Positions 24,605 through 34,438 are shown, numbered from the stretch's first letter. The stretch: 64,000 nucleotides of DNA from JACMJL01 sp963791805 (GCA_963791805.1 CAWBTU010000006.1:744001-808000); one strand, 5' to 3'. Translations and numbers: made by a program. Notes: generated by a model from the letters alone, not told the origin.

Positions 24605-24750
24605 TCCCTATAGAGAAGAGACAGTTATCCTTGCTATTTATAATAAACATTGTGGAATAAAACATAACTTTCTGATAAGATAAAGGTATAGAAGACTGAA
24701 TAGGATCATCAAAATTGGTGAAAAATATCATCAGGAAGTGATGATATGGC
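24605..24750 (+). repeat. Rpn-unit upstream repeat, copy 2
   Basis: Matches 8265-8400 closely up to the ATG of the intact Rpn gene. It probably holds the promoter and ribosome binding site (AGGAAGTGATG). Confidence 0.85.
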
Positions 24751-25666
24751 TAAAGTAAAAGGAAATACAAGAACAATTAATAAAGAGAAAATAGAAGATG
24801 ATAATTTCATAATGTCTCCTAAAATAGATTTCGCCTTTAAGCTACTATTTGGAGATCCAAAGAATATAGATTTACTAAAAGCACTACTTTGTGCAATACT
24901 AGATGTACCTAAAGATGAACTCAATGAACTTACTATAATAAATAATGAATTACCAAGGAAGTTCAAAGAAGATAAAAAAGGAATCTTAGATGTACGAGCC
25001 AAAACAAAAGAAGGCAAAGAAATAGATATTGAAATTCAAATACTACCAACAGAATATATGGCAGAAAGAACTATGTTCTATTGGGGTAAAATGTATATAG
25101 AGCAAATAAAATCAGGAGATTCTTATGATAAGCTTAAAAAATGTATAACTATAAACATATTGGATTTTGAATGTACGCCGCTAAATAAGATACATTCAAG
25201 CTATCATATTACAGAGGATGAATCGCATTATAGATTGACAGAAGCATTAGAGATAAGATATCTCGAGCTACCAAAGCTTGAAAAAGAAGATATAAAAAAA
25301 GATGAAAATGCCGCAATAACTCAATGGATGGAATTTATCGCGGCAAAATCAAAGGAGGTTATGGAGATGCTAGCACAAAAAAATGAAGAAATAGGAAAAG
25401 CATACGATGAATTGCAAGTTATGAGTAAGGATGAAAAAGCAAGAATGAGCTACGAGGCAAGAGAAGCAGAAATCCATGACCAAATGACAAGAATTAAAAG
25501 TGCTAAAGAAGAAGGTATAACGATTGGAATAGAAAAAGGCGAAAACTCAAAAGCAATAAAGGTAGCGGAAAATTTCTTAAAGATGGGATTTACAGTTGAA
25601 GAAGTTGCTAAAGGTTCTGAGCTGGCAGTAGATAAGGTACTAGAAATAAAAAATAAAATGCTATAA
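24746..25666 (+). CDS. Rpn-family PD-(D/E)XK nuclease/transposase-like protein
   Basis: A 306-residue protein of the Rpn (recombination-promoting nuclease, YhgA-like) family. The N-terminal DFAFKLLFGDPKNIDLLKAL is the family signature. The nuclease core shows D in GILDVRAKT and E-x-Q in IDIEIQ, the PD-(D/E)XK triad. A long charged coiled coil follows (KDEKARMSYEAREAEIHDQM) and a small C-terminal helical domain (EVAKGSELAVDKVLEIKN). E. coli RpnA is a DNA endonuclease that raises RecA-independent recombination. A deleted copy lies at 8396-9034. It precedes the helicase gene in a repeated unit. Confidence 0.9.
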   Translation: MAKVKGNTRTINKEKIEDDNFIMSPKIDFAFKLLFGDPKNIDLLKALLCAILDVPKDELNELTIINNELPRKFKEDKKGILDVRAKTKEGKEIDIEIQILPTEYMAERTMFYWGKMYIEQIKSGDSYDKLKKCITINILDFECTPLNKIHSSYHITEDESHYRLTEALEIRYLELPKLEKEDIKKDENAAITQWMEFIAAKSKEVMEMLAQKNEEIGKAYDELQVMSKDEKARMSYEAREAEIHDQMTRIKSAKEEGITIGIEKGENSKAIKVAENFLKMGFTVEEVAKGSELAVDKVLEIKNKML

Positions 25667-25687
25667 TCAAATTAAAAAAAATATATA

Positions 25688-25728
25688 TTCATTGATCTCC
25701 TTACTATAGAGTAAGGGGATTTTTTTCT
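25688..25728 (+). terminator. Terminator-type repeat, copy 4
   Basis: TTCATTGATCTCCTTACTAT, then AGAGTAAGGGGAT and T7, directly after the intact Rpn gene. The best-formed copy: ATC(T)CCTTAC pairs with GTAAGGgGAT. Confidence 0.8.
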
Positions 25729-25953
25729 TTTAAATCAATGCTATGAATTTTACTTCTAATAAACATAATTCCTAAAGGTAATAGTTTTTATTAAAAGTGA
25801 TTTTTACAATAAGCATAAAAAATGGAAAATAAGCTCGGAATATGGTAAACTATACAGTATATGTGAGGATATTATTAATTTAATTAAAGGTATATTGAAT
25901 TTGATTCTAAGACCACTTCAAAGATATTTATATGCATTAATTCAAATGAGAAA

Positions 25954-28236
25954 GTGAGCTCAATCATAATGGATGAGACTAAAGAATTTCTAGAGCAAGA
26001 TAATAAGTTAAGCTTTGATAATATTACCTATAAAGGCGAAATAGCAACTGGTAATTGTATAACTGGAAATAAAGATTACTTTGTAAATTATTTAAGAGAA
26101 GCTTTTAAGAATGCTAAAACTATAGATATTATTGTAGCCTTTCTTATGGAATCAGGAGTAAGGCTACTTGAAGAGGATTTAAAACTTATTAAAGAAAGAA
26201 ACATTCCCATAAGGATACTTACAGGGAATTATTTAAATATAACTCAGCCCCAGGCACTTTATTTATTAAAGGATATATTAGGTGATCAGGTGGATTTGAG
26301 ATTTTACAATCAGCCTAGAAGATCCTTTCACCCTAAAGCCTATATTGTTGAATATGAACAAGGTGGAGATATTTTTGTGGGCTCTTCTAATATTTCAAGA
26401 TCGGCGCTTACAAGTGGCATTGAATGGAATTATAGATTAGAAAAAGAAAAGAATGAAGCGGATTATAACAGCTTTAAAGGAACCTTTGAAGAGCTGTTTC
26501 TTAATGATTCAATAATTATAGATGAGCTGGAGATGAAAAAATACTCTGAAAGCTGGAAAAAGCCTAAGGTTTATTATGATTTAGAAAAAAGCGAAGAGGC
26601 TGAGAGTAAGGTAATTGAACTTATTAGACCAAAAGGAGCGCAAATTGAGGCATTACATGAACTTAAGAAAGCAAGAGAAGAGGGTTTAGATAAAGTAATA
26701 GTTGTGGCTGCAACGGGGATTGGAAAAACCTATTTAGCAGCCTTTGATTCTTTAGAATATAAGAAGATTCTCTTTGTGGCTCATAGAGAAGAAATCTTAA
26801 AGCAAGCGGAGGCAACTTTTAAGATTATTAGACCTAATGATAAAACTGGAATTTTTAATGGTGTAGAAAAAAATAAGGATAAAGATATAGTATTTGCATC
26901 AGTTCAGACCCTAGGACAAAGCACCTATTTAAATGAAGAATATTTTCAAAAGGATGAATTTGATTACATAGTAATGGATGAATTCCATCACGCAGTAGCG
27001 GGTAATTATCAAAAGGTTTTGGACTATTTTACACCTAAATTTCTTTTGGGATTAACAGCCACACCAGAAAGACTTGATAACAAGGATGTTTTCGCTCTTT
27101 GTGATTATAATGTGGTTTATGATCTTCGTCTAAAAGCAGCCATAGACAAGGGTTGGCTAGTTCCATTTAGGTATTATGGTGTATTTGATGAAACTGATTA
27201 TGAAAATATTGCCTTTAAAAATGGAAAATACGATGAGAAAAGTCTTGAAGAAGCTTTAATGATTAACAAAAGAGCAGAAGTTATATTAAAACACTTCGAA
27301 AAATATAGAAGTGAAAGAGCCTTAGGCTTCTGCACCAGTAGAGCTCACGCAGAATATATGGCTAAATATTTCTGCGGAAATAATGTGAAAGCATGTGCAG
27401 TTTATAGTGGAGAAGGTAGCGAATTTTCCCTAGAAAGAAAAGAAGCTCTTGATAAGCTTAACAAAGGTGAAATCAAGGTGATATTCTCAGTAGATATGTT
27501 TAATGAAGGCCTTGATGTGCCAGCGGTTGACCTTGTTATGTTTTTAAGACCAACAGAATCACCTACCGTGTTTTTGCAGCAACTAGGCCGTGGACTTAGA
27601 AAGAGTAAAGGCAAAGAATATCTAAATGTTCTAGACTTTATAGGTAATTATAAGAAAGCAAATTTAATTCCCTTCTTCTTAACCGGGAATATTAAAGACT
27701 ACTCTTCAAAGTCAAAAGTTTATTATGATCCAAAGCCAGAGGACTACCCACAGGATTGTATTGTAGACTTTGACTTTAGAATCGTGGACATATTTAAAAG
27801 ACAAGCAGAAGCTGAAAAGAAGTTTACTGAACTTAAAGATATTGCAATTAAGGGACCACAACTAAGTGTTCCTAGATTTGTTGTGGAGGAATACCACAGA
27901 ATCAAAGAATATGTACAGGAAAGACCAAGTAGATTGCAGTTTTATACTTATTTTGATGATGAATTGTATAAGCTATTAAATTCTAAGACTAATGTATTTA
28001 AGGATTATCTGTGGTTTTTGAAGGAAATAGGTGAAACTACAGAGGAAGAAAGCCAATTAGTGGGAACAATCGGACATGAGTTTATTAAAATGATTGAGAA
28101 TACTGTAATGACAAAAAGCTATAAAATGCCTATTCTACTAGCTTTCCTAAATTTCGGAAAGCCGAAATTTAGCCTAACAGAGGATGATGTTTATGAAAGT
28201 TTTAAAGAATTCTACAAAAAGGTTCTAATCACATAG
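25954..28236 (+). CDS. PLD-nuclease/SF2 helicase (frameshifted near the 3' end)
   Basis: 760 residues in frame. Residues 45-175 are a phospholipase D-like nuclease domain (FHPKAYIVEYEQG, then GSSNISRSAL: one HxK motif). Residues 220-620 are a UvrB/ResIII-type SF2 helicase: Walker A ATGIGKTY, Walker B VMDEFHHA, LTATPER, and motif VI QQLGRGLRKSKG. The rest is a helical region. The frame ends early at VLIT because an A was lost in the run at 28216-28220; adding one A restores GSNHIDLTQHKSSRDYKAWG and about 90 more residues to 28502. GTG at 25954 or ATG at 25969 may start it. Likely a DNA-damage or defence helicase-nuclease. Confidence 0.85.
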   Translation: MSSIIMDETKEFLEQDNKLSFDNITYKGEIATGNCITGNKDYFVNYLREAFKNAKTIDIIVAFLMESGVRLLEEDLKLIKERNIPIRILTGNYLNITQPQALYLLKDILGDQVDLRFYNQPRRSFHPKAYIVEYEQGGDIFVGSSNISRSALTSGIEWNYRLEKEKNEADYNSFKGTFEELFLNDSIIIDELEMKKYSESWKKPKVYYDLEKSEEAESKVIELIRPKGAQIEALHELKKAREEGLDKVIVVAATGIGKTYLAAFDSLEYKKILFVAHREEILKQAEATFKIIRPNDKTGIFNGVEKNKDKDIVFASVQTLGQSTYLNEEYFQKDEFDYIVMDEFHHAVAGNYQKVLDYFTPKFLLGLTATPERLDNKDVFALCDYNVVYDLRLKAAIDKGWLVPFRYYGVFDETDYENIAFKNGKYDEKSLEEALMINKRAEVILKHFEKYRSERALGFCTSRAHAEYMAKYFCGNNVKACAVYSGEGSEFSLERKEALDKLNKGEIKVIFSVDMFNEGLDVPAVDLVMFLRPTESPTVFLQQLGRGLRKSKGKEYLNVLDFIGNYKKANLIPFFLTGNIKDYSSKSKVYYDPKPEDYPQDCIVDFDFRIVDIFKRQAEAEKKFTELKDIAIKGPQLSVPRFVVEEYHRIKEYVQERPSRLQFYTYFDDELYKLLNSKTNVFKDYLWFLKEIGETTEEESQLVGTIGHEFIKMIENTVMTKSYKMPILLAFLNFGKPKFSLTEDDVYESFKEFYKKVLIT

Positions 28237-28502
28237 ATTTAACTCAACATAAATCAAGTAGAGATTATAAAGCCTGGGGCAAAACTGGCTATATAAATTT
28301 AGCTAAAAATAATCCTGAAAAAGCCTTTTTGTCCTCAGCTCCCGAATTCTTTTATTTGAATAATGATAACTATTGTCTAAATGAAAAACTAGAAGAATTT
28401 AAAGATAATTCATGCTTTATTAAGCAATTTAAAGATGTTATTGATTACAGAACCAGAAAGTATTATAAGGAAAGGTTGGAAAACAAAAATGAAGGTTTAT
28501 AA
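28221..28502 (+). pseudogene. Out-of-frame C-terminal end of the PLD-helicase
   Basis: In the shifted frame it reads GSNHIDLTQHKSSRDYKAWG and ends in FKDVIDYRTRKYYKERLEN, NEGL, stop at 28500-28502. This is a normal C-terminus for this helicase type. It overlaps the MazG-like gene start by 14 bases, which shows the two genes were once translationally coupled. Confidence 0.8.
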
Positions 28503-28800
28503 CAAATTAGTAAGAGATTTAATTCCACAAGTAATAGAGAAAAGCGGTAAGAAGTTTGATACTCATATAGCTGATACGGCAGAGTACGGAAAGTTACTGG
28601 AAGAGAAGCTGATGGAAGAAGTTAATGAGTATCTAGAAGATAAGAATTTGGAGGAACTGGCGGATGTATTAGAGGTATTGGTGGGCCTGGCTGGTTCTTT
28701 GGGGTATACGGAAGAGGAATTGTTTGAGAAGAGGAGAGAGAAGAAGGATGAGAGAGGTGGATTTGGTGAGGGGGTGGTTTTGGAGAGGGTTTGGGATTAG
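28489..28800 (+). CDS. MazG-like nucleotide pyrophosphohydrolase
   Basis: A 103-residue all-alpha NTP pyrophosphatase of the phosphoribosyl-ATP/MazG-like superfamily. It begins MKVYNKLVRDLIPQVIEKSG and carries EEKLMEEVNEYLEDKNLEEL, then ADVLEVL, which give the E-x2-E...E-x2-D metal-binding pattern. It hydrolyses NTPs or dNTPs; the substrate is unknown. The frame is open further upstream to 28435, but the ATG at 28489 matches the conserved N-terminus. It is coupled to the helicase gene. A nonsense-mutated copy is at 24268-24579. Confidence 0.9.
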   Translation: MKVYNKLVRDLIPQVIEKSGKKFDTHIADTAEYGKLLEEKLMEEVNEYLEDKNLEELADVLEVLVGLAGSLGYTEEELFEKRREKKDERGGFGEGVVLERVWD

Positions 28801-29211
28801 GTTGGTAAATAATTCTACTTTTAATTTAAGAAAACAAATCAAATTTTGTTAATTAATAGTATTTAATGTATAAATATGTATGATATAATAAATTCAGGTT
28901 ACATCAAGAGAGAGAGAATCTAATGCATTATATTCTAACAAGGTTAATAACTACTAATATTATTAGATAGCATTTTAGAGATTTTATAAAAGAAAATGGT
29001 GAAATAAGAATTTATTGATTTATTTATTGAATTCAAATTAATGCTATAGTAATAAACACATAAGGGTAATTTTACGTTTATATAGACTAGAATATTGTTT
29101 AAAAACAGTAATGATTATAAATAACAGTGATACAAATTAATTATGTTTGTAGGTATAATAACGTAATGATTTAATTGTAAGTTCAAAGTATTATATACGG
29201 GGAGGTTAACT
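28801..29211. other. Intergenic region upstream of the kinase gene
   Basis: About 410 AT-rich bases with no coding remnant that I can recognise. TATAAT near 29155 is a possible -10 for the kinase gene, but no convincing -35 is seen. Confidence 0.35.
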
Positions 29212-31254
29212 ATGATTGGTGAAATTATTAATGACTACCAAGTAAAAAGTTTTTTAGGGCAAGGTACTTTTGCAAATACATATCTTGTTAATAAAAATGG
29301 CACTGACTTTGCTATGAAAATTTTTAAACTTGAAATGATTAGAACTGAAGTCGATGAAACTAGAGTAAAAAGAGAAATTTTAGCTTTGAAGGGTGTAAAT
29401 CATCCTAATGTAATAAAATATATTGACGATGGGCAATTCAAAAAGGGGTATGAAACATTTAAATATCTTGTTATGGAATATACTGACGGAGAACCACTTA
29501 AAAACTATATTAAATCAAAAGGAATGCTAGATGTTAATCAAGCTATTCAAATTACAAAGCAAATATTAAATGGACTTAAGGAAATTCATAAACTTGGATT
29601 TTTACATAGAGATTTAAAACCGGATAATATTTTTGTTCGGAAATCTGGGGAAGTACAATTGCTTGATTTTGGTTTAGTTAAAATTTTAGATGCAAGCACT
29701 TTAACATCAACTGGGGCAACTATGGGGACCTTCGCTTATATGTCACCAGAACAATTAAAAGACAGTAAGAATATAGATGAAAGATCTGATTTATATAGTG
29801 TTGGTGCGATTCTATATCATATGATATCAGGCAAAATTCCTTTGGAAATAACTAGTATTGTAGATGCTCCTTATAAAATTTTAAGCGAAATTCCGAAACC
29901 TCCAAGCCATTTTAATAGTTCAATTCCTTCAACATTAGACGAAATAATCTTAAATTTACTTGAAAAAGACGCATATATGAGAGATTTTGATATTCCTTCT
30001 TTGGTAGGGGCTTTATCAGATATAGATAAGATAAAAATTGATCCAATACATGAAAAACTTGATTTGAAATTATTGCCAAGGTTACTTCACAACGAGGGTT
30101 CTATTATTGAAGAATACTTAAAAAGAAATAGCCTTGATGGAATAGTGTTTCCTGCTAATTTTTTACCGAAATATCGAAAAGTATATGATTTAGTTGCACA
30201 AAATCAAGGTGATTTAGTAATTGATCCATTAGTATATAAATTGGCTTATTCTAAATTTACTGGAACCAAATCTCTAGTCGATTTACCATATATACTATCA
30301 GGTGTAACTAAAGAAAGACCGGAAGATTATGATGATATTAATTTATGTAAGAAACGTGCAAAAGAAGTAATTGAATGGCAATTAAAATTTAATGCCTCTA
30401 TTTTAATTTCCCCATTTCATTATATAGAAGATATAAATGATAAGTGGATAGATAGGGATCAAGTAGTGTTTAAAGAAGCGCGAAAATATCTAAAAGAAAC
30501 ATCTGAAACAAGACCTTTATTTGCAGGTATATCTATACAAATAGAAAATGTATCAGATAAAATATCTGCAGAAAGACTTGTAAATTATTATACAAGAATT
30601 AATGCTGATGGTTATTTCATAATGTTTGATATTAATCTAGAATCCAAAATTAAAGGTCATTATTATTGGTTTACAAAAATCATTCATATGCTATCAAGTA
30701 AGAATAAACCTATCATTTTATCTAGGGTCAACAATTTTGGCCTGGGAATGACAGCTTTTGGTGCTACTGGAATATCTTCTGGAATTGGATACATAGAGTC
30801 ATTTAAAGAATCGCTATTAATAGAAGAATCAAGTGGTTTTAACATAAAACCACAATATTATATACCTGAGCTTATGAGTAGTTTTAATTATAATGAATTA
30901 AAAGATGTTTTTGAACCAGCAATGAGTAAAAAATATATATGTAATTGTCCATATTGTTCAGGTAGTAGTGATGTAAATTTTTTAATGACTCCTGCAATTG
31001 CAAAAGGACATTATTTGTATAAAAAATCTGAATTGATAAGAGAATTAAATGAAATGAGCAATATTGGCAGATACAGCTGGTTTATAAAAAACACTACTAA
31101 CGCAGTTGAAGAATTAAAAGCAATAAAAAAGGCAACTAAAAGTAGATATATTACCTTTGATTATATGCAAGTTTGGGTTGAATCCTTAAAAGATGTTTAT
31201 GCAGATATTCAAAAAGAAGTAAAGGAGCCTATGCTTGAGTCGGTAATAAAATAG
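29212..31254 (+). CDS. Hanks-type Ser/Thr kinase with novel C-terminal domain
   Basis: A 680-residue protein. Residues 8-270 are a complete eukaryotic-type kinase: GQGTFANTYL loop, invariant Lys in FAMKIF, catalytic HRDLKPDN, DFG, and MSPEQ. Residues 280-680 are not a sensor of the PASTA type and contain no membrane helix. They look alpha/beta barrel-like (LVIDPLVYKL, FAGISIQIENV, ADGYFIMFDIN, KPIILSRVNN). A metal-type motif CNCPYC at about residue 580 is followed by GHYLY. C-x-C-x2-C plus His is the zinc pattern of tRNA-guanine transglycosylases, so a TGT-like fold is possible. It is the first gene of a putative defence cluster. GGGGAGG precedes the ATG. Confidence 0.85.
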   Translation: MIGEIINDYQVKSFLGQGTFANTYLVNKNGTDFAMKIFKLEMIRTEVDETRVKREILALKGVNHPNVIKYIDDGQFKKGYETFKYLVMEYTDGEPLKNYIKSKGMLDVNQAIQITKQILNGLKEIHKLGFLHRDLKPDNIFVRKSGEVQLLDFGLVKILDASTLTSTGATMGTFAYMSPEQLKDSKNIDERSDLYSVGAILYHMISGKIPLEITSIVDAPYKILSEIPKPPSHFNSSIPSTLDEIILNLLEKDAYMRDFDIPSLVGALSDIDKIKIDPIHEKLDLKLLPRLLHNEGSIIEEYLKRNSLDGIVFPANFLPKYRKVYDLVAQNQGDLVIDPLVYKLAYSKFTGTKSLVDLPYILSGVTKERPEDYDDINLCKKRAKEVIEWQLKFNASILISPFHYIEDINDKWIDRDQVVFKEARKYLKETSETRPLFAGISIQIENVSDKISAERLVNYYTRINADGYFIMFDINLESKIKGHYYWFTKIIHMLSSKNKPIILSRVNNFGLGMTAFGATGISSGIGYIESFKESLLIEESSGFNIKPQYYIPELMSSFNYNELKDVFEPAMSKKYICNCPYCSGSSDVNFLMTPAIAKGHYLYKKSELIRELNEMSNIGRYSWFIKNTTNAVEELKAIKKATKSRYITFDYMQVWVESLKDVYADIQKEVKEPMLESVIK

Positions 31255-31724
31255 TAAACTCTCATAAGTTTTTCTATTAGTCAATAAATAGAACAATTAT
31301 TCGTGATAATGGATTTGTATTATGAAAAGAGGGCTAGTAGATTAATTACAAAAATAGCGAAATGTATTATTTAGCAATGATTAGGAAAGAGCAGATATTC
31401 AATGAAATATAGTTAATAATGGAGATATGGTGAAAGTTAATGAATTTATCAATTTATGGCTTTATTTTTTCTGTTAGTTTTATAATGTAAATTAAGCAAT
31501 CACTTTTCATAAATGATAACTAACTCAATGATGGATTAGTGCCTTTGAGGAAACCAGCTGAGTGGATTTTATGTTTATTCAATCCATTTCAAAAAGTTAA
31601 TAGTGTCATTAGATAACATTAAGTTTTAGTATTATAAGGTAATCTAATACAATACTTTCATAAAAATAATAGTAATAAATCGCACCTTAGAATTATTGAA
31701 GTAAATATCGTAGGAGGATACTAG
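31255..31724. other. Intergenic region between kinase and NACHT genes
   Basis: About 470 bases without a recognisable gene or strong terminator. It is long enough to hold a separate promoter for the NACHT gene. Confidence 0.3.
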
Positions 31725-33446
31725 ATGGTTAACTGGGATGAAATTAAGAAGAAAATAATAAGTGAAACGCAACAATTATTTAGAAACAAGCCTAAATTTA
31801 ATATTAGTGGTACTATTGAATTGTTTGAGCAAGTTATAACTTTTCCGCTCAATAAACCGGAGTTAAAACTTGATGGCTTAGAGACAAGAGTTCCGAATGC
31901 AATTGAAAAGATATTAGTTGTAGATGCAGGCAAAAATGATAGCCTACCATATTTTTCAGATTTTGCAAAAGTAGAGCCGTATTTGCGAAAAATCCTATAT
32001 TTAATAAACCCTAATAAGTTTTTTGAACTAGAAAGTAGGAATGCTGGCTTAGCAGCGTTTATAAATGGTTTGAATTTAAATACTAATAATATTGATTTTA
32101 GCAGCTCTAAGATTGAAGATTTCAAAAGTAAAAATGATTTTGATGAGCATTTATTTCGAACATATAGTTTAAGAAACATCGAAAGTCATCAATGCGAGAA
32201 TTGGACAAATAGGGAATTTTATGAAAATGTAGAAAGTGTACTTATATTTTACTTATATGCAACAAGTACACATAGTTCTCTATTAAAATCTAAAGTTGAA
32301 AACATCGAAAAAGCACCTGATTTTAAAGAATATCTTAATAGCGTGAAGGATAACTTTAAAACAAGAATAGGCAGATTTATTCATATAAAGGGGCAAGAGA
32401 ATATTAAGCTTTCTCATGGCTATGTCATTGAAAACATTACTGATGAGGAAAGTGAAAAAGCAGAAAGAAAAGGAACAGTTGATGAACTACGTAAAAATAG
32501 AATCCCTGAGAAACGTATGCTTATTTGGGGCGATGCTGGAATGGGCAAAAGTACAACTTTAGAATATTTAGCATATATAGATGCGGAAGTGTGTTTAACA
32601 AGTTCGTCTGCTAAAATACCAGTATATATCTCATTAGGGTTATTAACAGATAAAAATATATCAATAAAACAGACAATTTTTAATAAAATTGGTGTTGATA
32701 CTCTAATGGGTGAAAAAATGTTAAAACAAGGTGAAATAAATATTTTTCTTGATGCGGTAAATGAAATACCGAAAGATGATAATTACCAGCTTAAAACTAT
32801 TCGACAGAAAGAAATTAAAAACCTCTTAAATGATTATACAAACGCGTTTATAATTATTTCGGACAGACCACAAGAGGAGAATATTTTTCGAGATATTCCA
32901 GTTTTTCATCTATTGAAAATGGAAAGAGAGCAGATTGAGGATTTTATTAAGAAAAATACTGATGGAAGCTCTATTATTGCAGAGAAAATATTAAACGAAA
33001 TAGAAAAGGATGCTCGACTTGAAAAAATAATTAAAACGCCCCTAATGTTATCAAGATTAATTGAGATAGTTAAAGTAGAAGGGGAAATTCCTAAAAGCGA
33101 AGGGGAGATAATAGATCGTTTTATCCATAGTCTTTATAGAAGAGAAAAAGAAGAAAAAATGGATGCAAATTTTGATATTAAAAAAATACATAGATTGTTA
33201 AGATATCTAGGATATGAAAGTCTTGAAAAAAAAGATACAAACTCTGGAATGTCTGAAGATGAGGTCTTAAATTGTTTTACTAAATGTAAAAAAGACTATG
33301 GTTTTGATATTGACACCATATATGTTCTTGAAAAAGCTACACAACTTGGAATTTTAGAAAGAAGAGAAGACTTATATGTATTTGCTCACCAAGCATATCA
33401 AGATTATTACCATTCTCAGGAAGAGAAGGGGGTACTGGGGTTTTGA
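31725..33446 (+). CDS. NACHT-type STAND NTPase
   Basis: A 573-residue protein. Residues 1-240 are an N-terminal region of unknown family that may be the effector (FAKVEPYLRKILYLINPNKF). Residues 265-430 are the NTPase: Walker A WGDAGMGKST, Walker B INIFLDAVNEI, sensor IIISDRP, as in NACHT proteins. A winged-helix-like segment follows (LMLSRLIEIVKVEGE, FAHQAYQDYYH). Bacterial NACHT proteins are anti-phage sensors with C-terminal recognition repeats. Here the frame ends at 33446 and the repeat part continues in the next frame, overlapping by 4 bases. AGGAGG precedes the ATG. Confidence 0.85.
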   Translation: MVNWDEIKKKIISETQQLFRNKPKFNISGTIELFEQVITFPLNKPELKLDGLETRVPNAIEKILVVDAGKNDSLPYFSDFAKVEPYLRKILYLINPNKFFELESRNAGLAAFINGLNLNTNNIDFSSSKIEDFKSKNDFDEHLFRTYSLRNIESHQCENWTNREFYENVESVLIFYLYATSTHSSLLKSKVENIEKAPDFKEYLNSVKDNFKTRIGRFIHIKGQENIKLSHGYVIENITDEESEKAERKGTVDELRKNRIPEKRMLIWGDAGMGKSTTLEYLAYIDAEVCLTSSSAKIPVYISLGLLTDKNISIKQTIFNKIGVDTLMGEKMLKQGEINIFLDAVNEIPKDDNYQLKTIRQKEIKNLLNDYTNAFIIISDRPQEENIFRDIPVFHLLKMEREQIEDFIKKNTDGSSIIAEKILNEIEKDARLEKIIKTPLMLSRLIEIVKVEGEIPKSEGEIIDRFIHSLYRREKEEKMDANFDIKKIHRLLRYLGYESLEKKDTNSGMSEDEVLNCFTKCKKDYGFDIDTIYVLEKATQLGILERREDLYVFAHQAYQDYYHSQEEKGVLGF

Positions 33447-34438
33447 TAATTGATTTGGAAGCACAAGCACAAAATGAAAAATATTACAAAAGTCTTAGAT
33501 ATTTATCTCATTCACTAAAAGGCGAAAGAAGAAGTGATTTTATAAATTTATTAAGTGAATATAATCCCTATCTTGCTGCACAATGTGCAATGTCATGTGA
33601 AAGAGATATGGAACTTGAGAATCAATTGGCTTTTAAAGCAATAGAAGACTCAAAATCAGAAATACATGAGAAGAAGTTCTTGGGAATATTAGGACTGATT
33701 GAATTAAATAGATATGATATGATTAGTGAAGTTTTTAGTGACTTGAATAACAATATAAAGGTATACAGGCTTCTTGTAAAGCAAATAATAAATGAACTAG
33801 ATACAGATAATATAATTAAGTTTTTGAAAATGATAGTGGATACAAATACAAAGTGGTTAATTTCGTCAGTGATAAATGCGGTGTATTTTAGAGAGATTAG
33901 TATTACAAATGATCAAACTAAGCAAGTTGAATTGATTTATGAAAACCTCAAAAGAATTTATTCTAATGGTGACTATAGAATATTAAAGTTTTTGCTTGCG
34001 TTTAATTTGCCTAAAAGATTACTTCCAGCAAACTTAGAGATTATTGCAAAGAAAAATATTAGGAGAAATCGGCTTGAACTTATTAAGGACTTATACAATA
34101 AATATGACATTGAACTTCCATTTTCAGATTATGACATATGTGCTATTTGCTTAAGTAGAAATAGACAATCAACTGCTTTTACTTTTGCAAAATCTTTTTT
34201 TAGCATTAATGAAAATGAAGAACAACTAGATTTATTAAGAGTATGCTTGAAAAAAGGAAAATACTATAGTGCTTTTTGCTTATCATTATTAAAAGATAAA
34301 ACAAAGAGGGGATTGTATGCTTATAAATTAGATAATTATTTAGATATATTAAATCAATCTCGGGTTTTTGATAAAAAAAATTATCCGGAGATGAACCAGA
34401 AAATAATAGAACAGTTAATTATTAATGAGTTAAAATAA
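33443..34438 (+). CDS. Helical-repeat partner (sensor part) of the NACHT NTPase
   Basis: A 331-residue helix-rich protein with repeated pairs of about 35 residues (YYKSLRYLSHSLKGERRSDF, LAAQCAMSCERDMELENQLA, DLLRVCLKKGKYYSAFCL). It starts at TTG overlapping the NACHT stop (TTGA). AGGGGG lies 10 bases upstream, so coupled translation is possible. Equally, one extra T in TTTT at 33441-33444 would fuse both frames into a 905-residue NACHT-repeat protein, the common layout of this family. I favour a single ancestral gene. The target it senses is unknown. Confidence 0.65.
   Translation: MIIDLEAQAQNEKYYKSLRYLSHSLKGERRSDFINLLSEYNPYLAAQCAMSCERDMELENQLAFKAIEDSKSEIHEKKFLGILGLIELNRYDMISEVFSDLNNNIKVYRLLVKQIINELDTDNIIKFLKMIVDTNTKWLISSVINAVYFREISITNDQTKQVELIYENLKRIYSNGDYRILKFLLAFNLPKRLLPANLEIIAKKNIRRNRLELIKDLYNKYDIELPFSDYDICAICLSRNRQSTAFTFAKSFFSINENEEQLDLLRVCLKKGKYYSAFCLSLLKDKTKRGLYAYKLDNYLDILNQSRVFDKKNYPEMNQKIIEQLIINELK

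Noticed and set aside
31500..31620. Possible riboswitch upstream of the NACHT gene
   Set aside because: Short GA-rich pieces suggested a structured RNA, but no known riboswitch core could be matched.
31721..32179. A 152-codon minus-strand frame
   Set aside because: It is antisense to the N-terminus of the NACHT gene, and no independent signal supports it.
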